Positions 40,062 to 50,001 of a stretch of DNA of 64,000 bases are shown here, piece by piece. Where the stretch lies: positions 124,001-188,000 of the forward strand of contig NZ_AP012977.1 of NCBI RefSeq assembly GCF_016592595.1, in the 5' to 3' direction. The notes under the pieces were generated by a model. That model did no database searches and was not told where the DNA came from. It saw only the letters and a list, made by a program, of their open reading frames with translations. This stretch comes from Abyssogena phaseoliformis symbiont OG214. GTDB lineage: Bacteria; Pseudomonadota; Gammaproteobacteria; PS1; Pseudothioglobaceae. The first letter of the stretch is position 1. Every line of letters begins with the position of its first letter. The position numbers and the translations under genes are program-made.

Positions 40062-40787
40062 TTTGCCTTTAACTCCATTTTCAATTTGTAAATTGGTAAG
40101 TTTGTATGTGTAGTTTTTGCCGTTTTTATTTCGCTCTATCAATGCAGGTAAATACCCATACTTGGGTAAAAAATAGGCTTTTATATTATTATTGCTAGCG
40201 TTGATTCTACTAATTTTAATGGCTTTAACAGATTGGTTGTTGATTTTAATCAGGCGTTCGTTGGCTCTTTTGTATTGATGCTGTTCGATTGATTTTCCAT
40301 TGGCTACTTGGTAGGTAAATATAGATTGGTTAGGGCTATGCTCTAAATCATTTGATAAAGCTAAAAACAAACTTAGAGGGTCAACAATATTACTACCTTT
40401 AGACTGCCAAGTTCTAATTTTTGGCTGGGTTTTAGTGAGAATAGACACAACAGCATGATTTTTTGAGTAAATGTCAATGGCATAATTTTTAACCAATGCC
40501 CCGTCTTCTAGCTCTATGATTTGGTAATGTATGGCATTAACACCTTGATGACTAACCAAAAAGGTAGAACTTGCCGCTATAGAATAGTCTTTTATGAAGG
40601 CTGTAAGTCCTGAGGTTCTAGCATTTGCAGTATAAAAATAATGTTTATCTAGTTTGTGTAATGTCCTAACTTCTTCAGCTATCTTAAAACCATTAATAGA
40701 TAATTGGTAGTTGGCAGTATGTGTTTTTAAGGCGTGTGCTACGGGGTTAATTAAGATTGTGAGTATAATTAAGGTAAGCAATCTCAT
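40044..40787 (-). CDS. DUF3108 family exported protein
   Basis: 247 residues with a signal peptide ([19 protein letters not shown]) then [24 protein letters not shown], the typical DUF3108 opening. A later YKLTNLQIE segment follows. The beta-rich profile suits a periplasmic lipoprotein-like domain. The role is unknown; in gammaproteobacteria it is frequently downstream of purN, as here. It overlaps the purN stop (ATGA) and the convergent uvrA 3' end by 18 bp. Confidence 0.85.
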   Translation of the reverse strand: MRLLTLIILTILINPVAHALKTHTANYQLSINGFKIAEEVRTLHKLDKHYFYTANARTSGLTAFIKDYSIAASSTFLVSHQGVNAIHYQIIELEDGALVKNYAIDIYSKNHAVVSILTKTQPKIRTWQSKGSNIVDPLSLFLALSNDLEHSPNQSIFTYQVANGKSIEQHQYKRANERLIKINNQSVKAIKISRINASNNNIKAYFLPKYGYLPALIERNKNGKNYTYKLTNLQIENGVKGKLQVSF

Positions 40788-41389
40788 AAGATTTTTCCAT
40801 CTAGCATGGCGTGATTTTTTTCAAGTTTTAGCCTGCCTTGTGTGAACCAATGAATGACTTTTAGGAATAATTTATGCTCCTCAAGCAGAACACGTTTTGC
40901 CAAAGATTCTGTTGTATCTGTATCAATGACCTCAACACTAGCTTGGGCAATAATTGGACCTCCATCAAGCTGCTCAGTCACAAAGTGAATACTAACACCA
41001 TGCTGACTTTCTTTAGCTTCTATGACTCTTTGATGGGTATTAAGTCCTTGAAATTTTGGCAATAACGAGGGGTGAATATTGAGCATTTTTCCTGAATATT
41101 GGCGCGTAAATTTAGCGCTTAGTATGCGCATAAAGCCGGCAAGAATAACAATTTCAGGATTGTATTGATTAATAATGCTGCTTAACGCTTGGTCAAACTC
41201 TTCTCTAGAAGAAAATTGTTTATGGCTTAGTATGTGGGTAGGAATGTTTGCACGTTCAGCACGTTTAAGCCCATAGGCATTGTTATGATTGCTAATAATT
41301 GCTTTGATGTCTAAATCAATAGCAGTAGAATGGTTAATAATTGATTGTAAGTTTGAGCCACTACCAGAAATTAAAACAACGCCATTCAT
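40784..41389 (-). CDS. purN: Phosphoribosylglycinamide formyltransferase
   Basis: Third step of purine synthesis, transferring formyl from 10-formyl-THF to GAR. Start ATG 41,389 gives MNGVVLISGSGSNLQSII, with IKAIISNHNNAYGLKRAE, ILAGFMRILSAKF, catalytic Asn/His in LNIHPSLLPKFQGLNTHQRVIE and the catalytic Asp in LDGGPII. The ORF could extend two codons upstream to TTG. It is followed by DUF3108 and preceded by purM. Confidence 0.96.
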   Translation of the reverse strand: MNGVVLISGSGSNLQSIINHSTAIDLDIKAIISNHNNAYGLKRAERANIPTHILSHKQFSSREEFDQALSSIINQYNPEIVILAGFMRILSAKFTRQYSGKMLNIHPSLLPKFQGLNTHQRVIEAKESQHGVSIHFVTEQLDGGPIIAQASVEVIDTDTTESLAKRVLLEEHKLFLKVIHWFTQGRLKLEKNHAMLDGKIL

Positions 41390-41403
41390 GCTCAATATGC
41401 AAG

Positions 41404-42405
41404 CTAAATAATAACTTGAGTGCCTTGATTGTTTGTAATTTCACCCACTAGCCAAGCATGTTCGTCCAGCTCATTTAAGTGTTGAATGGCATTAGAACTT
41501 TGTTCTGCTGGCACAATAATAACCATGCCTATGCCACAGTTAAATACTCGATACATCTCCATCATATCAATATTGCCATTGTCTTGTAAAAATTGAAAAA
41601 TACTGGGTAGTTGCCAAGAGTCAATGTCAAGTTTTGCGCTCAAGTTTTCAGGCAATACTCTAGGAATATTTTCCAACAAGCCACCACCTGTAATATGTGA
41701 AATAGCATGTACTGAGAACTTTTCAATCAATGACAATACTGATTTTACATAGATTTTAGTAGGCTCAATTAGTGCATTTAATTGCGCATCAGTTGGGTCT
41801 GATTGCGCCAGAACTTTACGTACTAGTGAATAACCGTTAGAGTGTGGGCCTGAAGATGCCAAGGCAATGATGTGATTGCCTTTAGTGACTTTTGTGCCAT
41901 CAATTATTTTGTCTTTATCAGCAATACCCACGCAAAAACCAGCAAGGTCGTATTCTTCACCTTGATACAAACCTGGCATTTCAGCTGTTTCGCCACCAAT
42001 TAAAGCACAACCTGATTGCTTACAGCCTTCACCAATGCCATAAATAACGGATGTGGCCAGTTTGGTATTTAACTTGCCTGTTGCATAATAATCTAGGAAA
42101 AATAACGGCTCAGCACCTTGGACAATTAAGTCATTCACGCACATGGCAACTAGATCAATGCCAATCGTATCATGTTTGTTTAACATTTGCGCCACTTTGA
42201 GTTTGGTGCCAACGCCATCCGTGCCTGAGATTAGAACCGGGTTTTTATATTTAAAAATAGGCAATTCAAACATTGCACTAAAGCCGCCAAGACCAGCTAA
42301 TACCCCAGGTCTAGTGGTTGATTTAGCAATCGGTTTGATTTGTTCAATCAGCGCATTACCTTTGGTAATGTCAACGCCTGAGTCAAGGTATGAGAGTGAT
42401 GACAT
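41404..42405 (-). CDS. purM: Phosphoribosylformylglycinamidine cyclo-ligase
   Basis: AIR synthetase, fifth step of purine synthesis. 333 residues: [100 protein letters not shown] and [19 protein letters not shown]. It forms a purM-purN pair with 14 bp between. Divergent from pgsA. Confidence 0.97.
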   Translation of the reverse strand: MSSLSYLDSGVDITKGNALIEQIKPIAKSTTRPGVLAGLGGFSAMFELPIFKYKNPVLISGTDGVGTKLKVAQMLNKHDTIGIDLVAMCVNDLIVQGAEPLFFLDYYATGKLNTKLATSVIYGIGEGCKQSGCALIGGETAEMPGLYQGEEYDLAGFCVGIADKDKIIDGTKVTKGNHIIALASSGPHSNGYSLVRKVLAQSDPTDAQLNALIEPTKIYVKSVLSLIEKFSVHAISHITGGGLLENIPRVLPENLSAKLDIDSWQLPSIFQFLQDNGNIDMMEMYRVFNCGIGMVIIVPAEQSSNAIQHLNELDEHAWLVGEITNNQGTQVII

Positions 42406-42459
42406 GACAGTTTTTCCGTATAATTAATTTCTTTATAAATTCTTTTTAGTAAATAAAAA

Positions 42460-43026
42460 ATGAGTTTTTCATCATTGCCTAATGCGCTTTCAATTTTACG
42501 CATTATTTTAACAGTGCCAGTTGTCATGACTTTGTTAAATCACCAATATTTTTTGGCAATGGTGCTGTTTTTTATTGCAGGCATTACTGATGCGCTGGAT
42601 GGATGGATTGCCAAACGCTTTTCCTTTCAAAGTAGATTGGGTTCTATTTTAGATCCGATGGCGGATAAGTTGTTATTGATCAGTAGTTTTGTGGCTTTAT
42701 ATGTAATTGGATTATTGCCATTGTGGCTATTGGTGCTGGTCTTTTTACGTGATCTTATGATTGTTTCAGGCACAGTTGGGTGTTTTATTGGCTCAGGCGC
42801 CTCTAAAAATGATTTATTATCGCCCTCAAAACTTTCAAAAATTAATACCGTGCTGCAAATCGCACTAGTTTTGTTTTTGGTGATGGCGCAAATTTACCCA
42901 GTCTTGCCACAATATAGCACTATTTTCTTTATTATTACAGCCACATCAACCGTCCTTAGCGGTGCAGATTATGTGTGGATTTGGATTGAACAAGTCATTT
43001 TGCAAGAGAAAAAAAATCCTCAATGA
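42460..43026 (+). CDS. pgsA: CDP-alcohol phosphatidyltransferase (PgsA-like)
   Basis: Membrane enzyme making phosphatidylglycerophosphate from CDP-diacylglycerol. 188 residues with several membrane helices and the family motif D..DG..A (DALDGWIAKRFSFQSRLGSILDPMADK). The opening LPNALSILRIILTVPVVMTL is standard. The last bases overlap the hda start (ATGA), a common neighbouring pair. Class I versus other CDP-alcohol transferases cannot be separated by eye; PgsA is the most likely. Confidence 0.85.
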   Translation: MSFSSLPNALSILRIILTVPVVMTLLNHQYFLAMVLFFIAGITDALDGWIAKRFSFQSRLGSILDPMADKLLLISSFVALYVIGLLPLWLLVLVFLRDLMIVSGTVGCFIGSGASKNDLLSPSKLSKINTVLQIALVLFLVMAQIYPVLPQYSTIFFIITATSTVLSGADYVWIWIEQVILQEKKNPQ

Positions 43027-43697
43027 ATCAACTTGGATTATCACTTTCATTGAATTCAAAAATGTTGTTGTCCAATTTTATTGGTAAGAGAAATCAGCAA
43101 GTCCTAGATTTTGTTAATCAGTTATTTATTCAAAAAGACTCAGTTGTTGTCTTTATTTCAGGTGTCAAATCTAGCGGTAAAACTCATCTATTGCAAGGTT
43201 GTGCTTTTAGTGCGCTAGATAAGCGATTAAATATTGTTTTTATTGATATAAAGCAAGAGCTACCAAAGGAGGTAATAAGTGATTTAGCACCTGTTGATTG
43301 GATTTGTATTGACAACGTTGATTATTTGAGTATCGTCCAACAAGAAGCGTTATTCGATTTACATAACAGAATTAAGTTAACTAGTACTAAGTTGATTGTT
43401 TCTGCAAGCGGTTTACCTAGTGAGTTGAACCTATTAAAGGATTTGAAAACACGCTTGTCTTTGGCGGTTGCTTTCACACTGGAGGCGCTTAATGATGAGC
43501 AAAAAATTCTTATTATTGAGCGTAAAATGGCGGATAAGAATATTAACATAAATAGCAAGGTGTACCATTATTTGTTCAAAGTTTTTTCACGTGATTTGAA
43601 TGATGTTTTGAACATAATTAGTGTTTTAGATGAAGCATCATTACAGAAAAAGAGTGATATTTCCATTCCCTTTGTTAAACAAACACTGGGTATTTAA
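43023..43697 (+). CDS. hda: DnaA regulatory inactivator Hda
   Basis: AAA+ protein that promotes hydrolysis of DnaA-ATP with the loaded beta clamp. An N-terminal clamp-binding-like QLGLSLSL, the SGVKSSGKTHLLQG P-loop, DWICIDNVDYL in the Walker B position and a DnaA-like lid (LKDLKTRLSLAVAFTLEAL, with sensor-like Arg) are visible in 224 residues. It converges on the Cys-rich gene with a 4-bp overlap. Confidence 0.92.
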   Translation: MNQLGLSLSLNSKMLLSNFIGKRNQQVLDFVNQLFIQKDSVVVFISGVKSSGKTHLLQGCAFSALDKRLNIVFIDIKQELPKEVISDLAPVDWICIDNVDYLSIVQQEALFDLHNRIKLTSTKLIVSASGLPSELNLLKDLKTRLSLAVAFTLEALNDEQKILIIERKMADKNININSKVYHYLFKVFSRDLNDVLNIISVLDEASLQKKSDISIPFVKQTLGI

Positions 43698-44101
43698 GGT
43701 TTTTTTCTAAATTTGAATTGTGCAATTCTAGGCATGAGTTTTGAAAAAGGGATGTATTCAAAATCTGTATATTTTTCTTCAACAACTTTTACTAAATTAG
43801 ATATATCCTTGATTTGATTGCTATTTTCAATGTCAAGTATTTCTTGCAAAGCCAACAGTCCGCCCATTTTAATTTTTGATTGCTGTCCGACTGACAAATT
43901 ATTTTGATGGTGCGTGTTTAAGACAAAATCGCTATTATCGCGTAAATGAGCATACAACGATTGGCACTGCTTGGAAGACGAGCCATCCAAACAAGCGCCA
44001 AATTCTTTTTCTGCAATGCAATCTTTTGTCCAAAATTTACAACCACATCTACCGCTAAGTATCGGGTGGGAAAAAGGACAGGTATAGTGTTTACTGGGCA
44101 T
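43694..44101 (-). CDS. Cysteine-rich conserved protein of unknown function
   Basis: 135 residues. The N-terminal half carries six cysteines (YTCPFSHPILSGRCGCKFWTKDCIAEKEFGACLDGSSSKQCQSLY), which suggests a metal or iron-sulfur site. The C-terminal half is alpha-helical and basic (KMGGLLALQEILDIENSN and FSKLMPRIAQFKFRKKP). No signal peptide. It is a cytoplasmic, probably metal-binding protein that I do not recognise, located between hda and cysG on the opposite strand. Confidence 0.75.
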   Translation of the reverse strand: MPSKHYTCPFSHPILSGRCGCKFWTKDCIAEKEFGACLDGSSSKQCQSLYAHLRDNSDFVLNTHHQNNLSVGQQSKIKMGGLLALQEILDIENSNQIKDISNLVKVVEEKYTDFEYIPFSKLMPRIAQFKFRKKP

Positions 44102-44197
44102 AATAATAAGTGTTTTGTGTCTTTATAGATTATAAAGACACTATAATATAAACTTTTATTTTACTTGTGCTAGCTTGTTAGTAGCATCAAACAATCT

Positions 44198-45598
44198 ATG
44201 AATTACTTGCCTATTTTTATTGAGATTAAGCAAAGACCTTGTCTGGTTGTTGGTGGTGGTGATATTGCTTATCGGAAAATTAATCTATTGTTGAAAGCCC
44301 ATGGGCAAGTTACTTGCGTGGCAAAAAGTTGTTGTAAAAATATTACTAAACTAGCCAATGACAACAAAATTATTTATATTGAAAAAAGCTTTGAGCCATC
44401 TGATATTAAAGGGCAGGTTTTAATTGTTTCTGCCACAGATAATGCCAGTCTGAATAAACAAGTATCTGAATTAGCCAGCCAAAATAATATCCCTGTTAAT
44501 GTGGTTGACTCCCCAGATTTATGTACGTTTATTATGCCTTCAATTGTGGACAGGTCTCCTATCGTGATTGCCATCTCATCAGCAGGAAAAGCGCCAGTAT
44601 TGGCGCGTCTAATCCGTGCAAAACTAGAAAGCACATTGCCACATGCGTATGGTAAATTGGCAGAATTAGCGGGCGATTTTAGAGACAAAGTTAAAGCAAA
44701 GTTTAACAACATTGAAGACAGGAGATACTTTTGGGAAAAAGCCTTTTCTGGCATTATTGCTGAAAAAGTATTCTCAGGTAAAGTATCGGAAGCCAAAGTA
44801 GATTTACAAGCACAACTTGATAGCGCCACTAAAGCCCAAGTGGGTGAAGTTTACTTGGTGGGTGGCGGCCCTGGTGACCCTGATTTGTTAACCTTCAGAG
44901 CTTTGCGCCTTATGCAACAGGCAGATGTTGTTTTGTATGACCGTTTGGTTTCAGAAGGTGTTATGGAGCTGGTTAGGCGCGATGCGCAACTGATTTATGT
45001 TGGCAAAGAGCGCGATAATCATGCTGTGCCACAAGGCGATATTAATCAATTGTTGGTAGATTTGGCTAAACAGGGCAGAAGAGTTTGTCGTCTTAAAGGG
45101 GGGGATCCTTTTATTTTTGGCCGTGGCGGTGAAGAGATTGAAACATTGGCTGAAAACGGCATACCTTTTCAAGTAGTGCCTGGTATTACAGCAGCTTCTG
45201 GCTGTTCTACTTATTCAGGTATTCCATTAACACATAGAGATTATTCACAATCTTGTCGTTTTGTAACGGGGCACTTAAAAGATGGCAGTATGAATCTGCC
45301 TTGGCACGAGCTAGCGGTTGAACAACAAACCATTGTATTTTATATGGCACTTAATGGTGCTAGACATTTATCAGAGCAATTAATCACACATGGTATGCGC
45401 CCAGATATGCCAGTGGCATTGGTTGAAAAAGGCACAACACCTGAGCAAAGGGTTTACACTACAACTCTAAAAGAATTGCCAGACTTGGTAGAAAATGAAA
45501 CCATTCACGCCCCCACTTTGATTATTATTGGCGAAGTGGTGACATTAAGAGAAAAACTGAATTGGTTTGATGCCAAGTCGGTACCATCTAAAAAATAA
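44198..45598 (+). CDS. cysG: Sirohaem synthase CysG
   Basis: Trifunctional enzyme making sirohaem from uroporphyrinogen III. The N-terminal part (about 1-205) has the dehydrogenase/chelatase Rossmann motif [14 protein letters not shown] and [36 protein letters not shown]. The C-terminal SUMT domain starts [35 protein letters not shown] and has the [13 protein letters not shown] motif, PGITAASG and [12 protein letters not shown]. 466 residues, complete. Sirohaem serves sulfite reductases of the sulfur pathway. Confidence 0.97.
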   Translation: MNYLPIFIEIKQRPCLVVGGGDIAYRKINLLLKAHGQVTCVAKSCCKNITKLANDNKIIYIEKSFEPSDIKGQVLIVSATDNASLNKQVSELASQNNIPVNVVDSPDLCTFIMPSIVDRSPIVIAISSAGKAPVLARLIRAKLESTLPHAYGKLAELAGDFRDKVKAKFNNIEDRRYFWEKAFSGIIAEKVFSGKVSEAKVDLQAQLDSATKAQVGEVYLVGGGPGDPDLLTFRALRLMQQADVVLYDRLVSEGVMELVRRDAQLIYVGKERDNHAVPQGDINQLLVDLAKQGRRVCRLKGGDPFIFGRGGEEIETLAENGIPFQVVPGITAASGCSTYSGIPLTHRDYSQSCRFVTGHLKDGSMNLPWHELAVEQQTIVFYMALNGARHLSEQLITHGMRPDMPVALVEKGTTPEQRVYTTTLKELPDLVENETIHAPTLIIIGEVVTLREKLNWFDAKSVPSKK

Positions 45599-45607
45599 TA
45601 GAAATTA

Positions 45608-45638
45608 CAAGCTTTACTTATTTAGTAAGTAAAGCTTG
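45608..45638. terminator. Hairpin between convergent cysG and DUF2892 genes
   Basis: CAAGCTTTACTTA and its exact complement, separated by TTTAG, form a 13-bp stem. The stem is AT-rich and the following T-tract is short, so termination may be weak or act for both strands. Confidence 0.6.
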
Positions 45639-45651
45639 CGCGTAAGTGTGG

Positions 45652-45855
45652 TTATTTAGCACCCAATTTTTTTGCAATAATTGCTGCTGGGCAAAACCCT
45701 GTGAACGCTGATTGAAACAGGTTAAAACCAACAAATGCAGTTAACCACAACCAATTAGAATTATAAGCAAATGGACTGATTGCTTGTGCACCTAATAGTA
45801 GTGAAATCATAATAATAACACCAGCCATTGCTGATACGACGTTATTAACTGTCAT
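45652..45855 (-). CDS. DUF2892 small inner-membrane protein
   Basis: 67 residues with two hydrophobic segments (VSAMAGVIIMISLLLGAQAI and WLWLTAFVGFNLFQSAFTG) and the ending FCPAAIIAKKLG, which is the characteristic GFCPxxxxxxKLG tail of DUF2892/YgaP-like membrane proteins. Some relatives are fused to rhodaneses and handle sulfur. The single Cys is conserved in the family. Function here is unknown. Confidence 0.85.
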   Translation of the reverse strand: MTVNNVVSAMAGVIIMISLLLGAQAISPFAYNSNWLWLTAFVGFNLFQSAFTGFCPAAIIAKKLGAK

Positions 45856-45951
45856 GCGTTCTCCTTCATGTTTTAAAAGTCGTTACTATAACATTAATTA
45901 GGTATAATTTCAAATTCTTTAAACTCCTTGAGAGGAGTGTTAGATTTAAAT

Positions 45952-46036
45952 GCGGGAGTGGTGGAATTGGTAGACACGCTGGATTTAGGTTCCAGTGTTG
46001 AAAGACGTGAGAGTTCGAGTCTCTCCTTCCGCACCA
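45952..46036 (+). tRNA. tRNA-Leu (anticodon UAG)
   Basis: 85 nt starting GCGGGAG with its 3' partner CTTCCGC and encoded CCA. A leucine-type long variable arm follows the anticodon stem CTGGA...TCCAG, whose loop TTTAGGT gives anticodon TAG. The GTTCGAGTC T-loop is standard. A -10-like TATAAT lies about 50 bp upstream. Confidence 0.95.
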
Positions 46037-46053
46037 ATAATTAGGTTGTTAAT

Positions 46054-46863
46054 TTGAGTATGCAAATTATTATTCAACACAGTCTAGATGAGAATATTGC
46101 TAGGCAAATTTCAAGTAATTTTCAAGTTTTCAGCACCCATATTCGTCATCAAATAGCATTAATAAATCTTGATGATTTAAGACAACAATATCAAACTGAT
46201 TTTAACCATTTACCCAAGGTTGATACTTCTAACATTAAGTTGTTTGTCTGTGACATGGATTCAACCTTGATTAATATTGAATGCATTGATGAAATTGCTG
46301 ATTTTGCCAATATTAAACCACAAGTAACTGCCATTACCAAGCTTGCTATGCAAGGTAAATTGGACTTTGATGACTCTTTAATCAAGCGTGTTGCCTTGTT
46401 AAAAGGGCTTAGTGTTGATGTACTAGATAAAGTTTACACTCAACGCTTATCAGTCAATCCTGGTGGTAGGGCACTTATCTTATTTTTTAAAACCAAGTCC
46501 ATCCAAATGGCAGTTGTGTCAGGCGGATTTACTTATTTTGCCAATCGTTTGGCTCAAGATTTAGCACTAGATTATGCACGTGCTAATGTGCTAGCGGTTG
46601 AAAATAACCAATTAACTGGCGTTACAGAAGGCCTGATGATTAATGCAGAGGCTAAGGCAGATTTCATTAAGGAATTGTGCGATAAACAAGGCTTGTCATA
46701 TAGCCAGGTTATTGTAGCGGGTGATGGTGCTAATGACTTAAACATGATGCGTATTGCTGGGTTGAGCGTTGCTTATCATGCCAAGCCTAGCGTTACAAAG
46801 CATGCCAATATTGTCATTAACTTCGGTGGATTGAATAAAATAATAGATTTATTCAATCCATAA
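46054..46863 (+). CDS. serB: Phosphoserine phosphatase
   Basis: Last step of serine synthesis. HAD motif I is FVCDMDSTLINIECIDEIAD (about residues 65-85), with the regular SerB pattern NPGGRALILFFKTKSIQMAVVSGGFTYFA, TGVTEGLMINAEAKADFI and VAGDGANDLNMMRIAGLSVAYHAKP. 269 residues. The N-terminal region (about 1-60) is the ACT-like domain in abbreviated form. Starts 18 bp after the tRNA-Leu gene. Confidence 0.94.
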   Translation: MSMQIIIQHSLDENIARQISSNFQVFSTHIRHQIALINLDDLRQQYQTDFNHLPKVDTSNIKLFVCDMDSTLINIECIDEIADFANIKPQVTAITKLAMQGKLDFDDSLIKRVALLKGLSVDVLDKVYTQRLSVNPGGRALILFFKTKSIQMAVVSGGFTYFANRLAQDLALDYARANVLAVENNQLTGVTEGLMINAEAKADFIKELCDKQGLSYSQVIVAGDGANDLNMMRIAGLSVAYHAKPSVTKHANIVINFGGLNKIIDLFNP

Positions 46864-46959
46864 CCATCTATGTTAATTGAAATTAGGCATTTTGCGTTAT
46901 AATGGGGTTTATTTTAACCTAAGCCATCTATGTTAATTGAAATTGGGCATTTTGCATTA
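46864..46959 (+). repeat. Duplicated start of ccmF (36-bp direct repeat, period 60)
   Basis: Copy 1 is at 46,864-46,899 and copy 2, covering the real ccmF start, at 46,924-46,959; 34 of 36 positions match. Copy 1 encodes a complete mini-ORF (46,870-46,902, MLIEIRHFAL then TAA) that repeats the first ten residues of CcmF except one. The intervening 24 bp contains TATAATGGGG. Confidence 0.9.
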
Positions 46960-48834
46960 GTGCTTGCCTTGGTATTTGCGTTGTTACAAGTTGTTTTACC
47001 GACCATAGGTATGGTTAAACACGATGCCATACTCTCTGGCTTATCTAGGCCCCTGTTATGGATGCAATTCTTTTGGATTTTAATCTCCTTTGCTATTCTT
47101 ATGAATGCTTTTGTGATTGATGATTTTTCTGTTAAATATGTGGCAAATAATTCAAATACAAATCTGCCCAGTATTTTTAAGATGTCAGCTGTTTGGGGCG
47201 CACACGAAGGTTCTTTATTGCTATGGGCCTTTATTTTAGCCGCTTGGAGTGTGGCAGTGTCTGTATTCTCTAGACGTTTACCTGCTGAAGTATTAAACCA
47301 TATTCTCATTATTCTTGGTTTAATCAGTATTGGGTTTTTATTGTTTTTGCTATTAACTTCTAATCCTTTTGAACGTTTAGATATCGTGCCAGCACAAGGG
47401 CGAGAACTTAATCCTTTGCTACAAGATTTTGGCTTAATTATCCACCCGCCCATGCTGTATATGGGTTATGTAGGAATGGCAGTTCCCTTTGCTTTTGTTT
47501 TGTCATCACTCATCCGTGGACAGTTAGATTCTACTTGGTTGCGGTGGTCACGTCCTTGGACATTAATCGCATGGGCATTTTTAACATTTGGCATCACACT
47601 TGGTTCTTGGTGGGCGTATTACGAGCTTGGTTGGGGTGGTTGGTGGTTTTGGGATCCGGTAGAAAATGCCTCATTTATGCCATGGCTAGTGGCAACAGCA
47701 TTGGCGCACTCTTTAAGCATGAGTGAAAAGTGTGGTGCATTTAAACATTGGACTGTACTATTAGCCATTTCTGGTTTTTCGTTAAGTTTATTAGGCACAT
47801 TTCTAGTCAGGTCAGGCATTCTTACTTCAGTACACTCATTCGCTGCCGACCCTGCTAGAGGTTTGTTTATTTTGATATTTCTAGTGATTGTGATTGGCGG
47901 CTCGTTGGCACTATATGCTTGGCGAGCTTCACTCATGCAAAGTAATAATACCTTTTCTCTTTTATCAAGAGAAAGTGGTTTATTGGTTAACAATATCTTA
48001 TTAGTGGCAGCAATGTTAAGTGTTTTTTTAGGCACGCTCTATCCACTATTGTTAGATGCATTAGGTCTAGGCAAAATCTCAGTGGGCGCGCCTTATTTTG
48101 GTGCAGTGTTTGTGCCTATTATGATTCCAGCAGTATTAGCCATGGTGATTGTTCCTTTTTTGCGTTGGAAGAAAGATGCCACACAAAGGATAACGGGTTT
48201 ACTAAAGCGGGTGTGGGTAGGTGTCGGTTTGTTGTTTATTATTAGCGTATTATTGGCTGATAATATCTCAGTTTTATTGGCCGTCTTTTTGTTTATTTGG
48301 ATAGTTGCACACTCATTGGTGCTTCTGTTTCAAAGGTTAAGCCAAAAAGGCAGTACAAGTCTTGCTTTCATTGGTATGATTTTTGCTCATATTGGTATTG
48401 CTGTATTCTTGTTAGGTGCTACAGTGACAACCCAGTATGGCGTTGAAAAAGATATAAAAATGGATATTGATAAACCAATTGCCATAGCGGGTTATGACTT
48501 TATTTTTAAAGGCGTGACACGCCTATCTGGTCAAAACTATCAAGGCAATAAAGGCCATGTAGAGGTTTATTTTAAGGAGGAAAAAATAGCAGATTTAAGA
48601 CCTGAAAAACGCCAATACGTCACAGGTATGCCTATGACCGAAGCGGCGATTGATCCATCTTTATATCGTGATATTTATATTGCACTGGGCGAGTCTTTAG
48701 AGGACGATTCATGGAGTTTAAGAATTTATTACAAGCCACTCATACGCTGGATTTGGCTAGGAGGGTTATTGATTGCATTAGGCGCGTTATTAGCTGCATT
48801 TGACAGAAGATATCGATTAAGGGTGAAAGGATGA
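46930..48834 (+). CDS. ccmF: Cytochrome c maturation protein CcmF
   Basis: Large inner-membrane haem lyase subunit that attaches haem to apocytochrome CxxCH motifs with CcmH/I. 634 residues, many helices, the WWD domain GWGGWWFWDPVENASFMPWL (about residues 235-255) and histidine-containing external loops (VWGAHEGSLLLWAF). The stop overlaps the ccmI start (ATGA). A complete maturation gene beside broken cytochromes suggests other c-type cytochromes remain in use. Confidence 0.95.
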   Translation: MLIEIGHFALVLALVFALLQVVLPTIGMVKHDAILSGLSRPLLWMQFFWILISFAILMNAFVIDDFSVKYVANNSNTNLPSIFKMSAVWGAHEGSLLLWAFILAAWSVAVSVFSRRLPAEVLNHILIILGLISIGFLLFLLLTSNPFERLDIVPAQGRELNPLLQDFGLIIHPPMLYMGYVGMAVPFAFVLSSLIRGQLDSTWLRWSRPWTLIAWAFLTFGITLGSWWAYYELGWGGWWFWDPVENASFMPWLVATALAHSLSMSEKCGAFKHWTVLLAISGFSLSLLGTFLVRSGILTSVHSFAADPARGLFILIFLVIVIGGSLALYAWRASLMQSNNTFSLLSRESGLLVNNILLVAAMLSVFLGTLYPLLLDALGLGKISVGAPYFGAVFVPIMIPAVLAMVIVPFLRWKKDATQRITGLLKRVWVGVGLLFIISVLLADNISVLLAVFLFIWIVAHSLVLLFQRLSQKGSTSLAFIGMIFAHIGIAVFLLGATVTTQYGVEKDIKMDIDKPIAIAGYDFIFKGVTRLSGQNYQGNKGHVEVYFKEEKIADLRPEKRQYVTGMPMTEAAIDPSLYRDIYIALGESLEDDSWSLRIYYKPLIRWIWLGGLLIALGALLAAFDRRYRLRVKG

Positions 48835-49997
48835 GTTTATATCTATGGTTTGCTTTGATGGTGATTGCTTCTTCTATTTGGATAATTTGGTTTTTATATC
48901 GCCCTCTTAAATCTAATGACATTAATCTTGAAAGATCTAATATTGCCTTAGGCAAACAAAAATTACTAGAACTTGAGCAAGATTTACACCAGAATTTGAT
49001 TGATGAAAAACAATTCAACCAAGCCAAAGAAGAGATTTCAACAACACTGGCTATTGAACTCCAACAAGTAAGTAACATTCAAAATAATGCCCATAACAAG
49101 ACATGGGTTTTGATATTAATATTGGTATTACTACCTGTCATGTCCATTGGTGTTTATCAATATTTGACACCAAAAAGTAACATGAGTCAGCCACTTGAAA
49201 GTGCAGAAAAGCCATTAAGTTTAGAACAAAGTGCTAACAAAATTGTGCAGTATTTACAAACTAACGAAAATGATTCTGAAGCTTGGAAAATGCTCGGGCT
49301 TACGTATTTTGAGTTGGGAAAATTAGATTTATCAATAGAGGCTTATGAGAAGTCTTATCAAATCAACCCCAAAGACCCAAGATTGTTAGTTGAGTATGCC
49401 TCTATGATGATTAGTGCTAGTGATAATCAATTTTCAGATAAATCTGTTAAGCTAATCAAACAAGCCCTAGAGATTGAGCCGAATGCACCAGACGCCTTGT
49501 ATTTGGCAGGTATGTTTGCCGTGAGCCAACGAGACTTTTTTTTGGCCAAAGGGCTTTGGCAACGTGCACTTAATGCCCTACCAAAAAGTAGTATTGACCG
49601 AGTAGCTTTGGTTAATATCCTATCTGAGTTAAAAGCGGTTGAAGGGGGTAAGAACACGCTTGAGCATTCTATTAGTGTGCATGTTGATGTGTCTAACGAG
49701 GTACTAAAGTCAAGATCTAGCGAAGATTTTATCATGATTTATGTCAAAGCAACCAAGGGCAGACCGATGCCAATTGCGATTAAAAAAATCAAGTTAAAAG
49801 ATTTTACAGGCCAGGTGATTTTAACCGACCAAGATTCTGTTATACAAGGTAATCAACTGTCAACCCACGAGCAGGTGATTGCAGTAGTACGTATTAGTGC
49901 AACTGGCTCTGCCATGCGAGGTGTGGGCGATATACAAGTGCTTAGCAAAGTCATTAATGTGGCTGACAATCCATCCATTCACTTGGAAGTAAAATAA
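48831..49997 (+). CDS. ccmI: Cytochrome c maturation protein CcmI (TPR type)
   Basis: 388 residues. Two N-terminal membrane segments (LYLWFALMVIASSIWIIWFLY and WVLILILVLLPVMSIGVYQYL) flank the helical LGKQKLLELEQDLHQNLIDEKQFNQAKEEI. TPRs follow (SEAWKMLGLTYFELGKLDLSIEAYEKSYQINPKDPRLLVEYA). The C-terminal beta domain has VDVSNEVL and VAVVRISATGSAM. CcmI holds apocytochromes for CcmFH. ccmG and ccmH, which usually lie between ccmF and ccmI, are absent from this position. Confidence 0.9.
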   Translation: MSLYLWFALMVIASSIWIIWFLYRPLKSNDINLERSNIALGKQKLLELEQDLHQNLIDEKQFNQAKEEISTTLAIELQQVSNIQNNAHNKTWVLILILVLLPVMSIGVYQYLTPKSNMSQPLESAEKPLSLEQSANKIVQYLQTNENDSEAWKMLGLTYFELGKLDLSIEAYEKSYQINPKDPRLLVEYASMMISASDNQFSDKSVKLIKQALEIEPNAPDALYLAGMFAVSQRDFFLAKGLWQRALNALPKSSIDRVALVNILSELKAVEGGKNTLEHSISVHVDVSNEVLKSRSSEDFIMIYVKATKGRPMPIAIKKIKLKDFTGQVILTDQDSVIQGNQLSTHEQVIAVVRISATGSAMRGVGDIQVLSKVINVADNPSIHLEVK

Positions 49998-50001
49998 TCC
50001 C

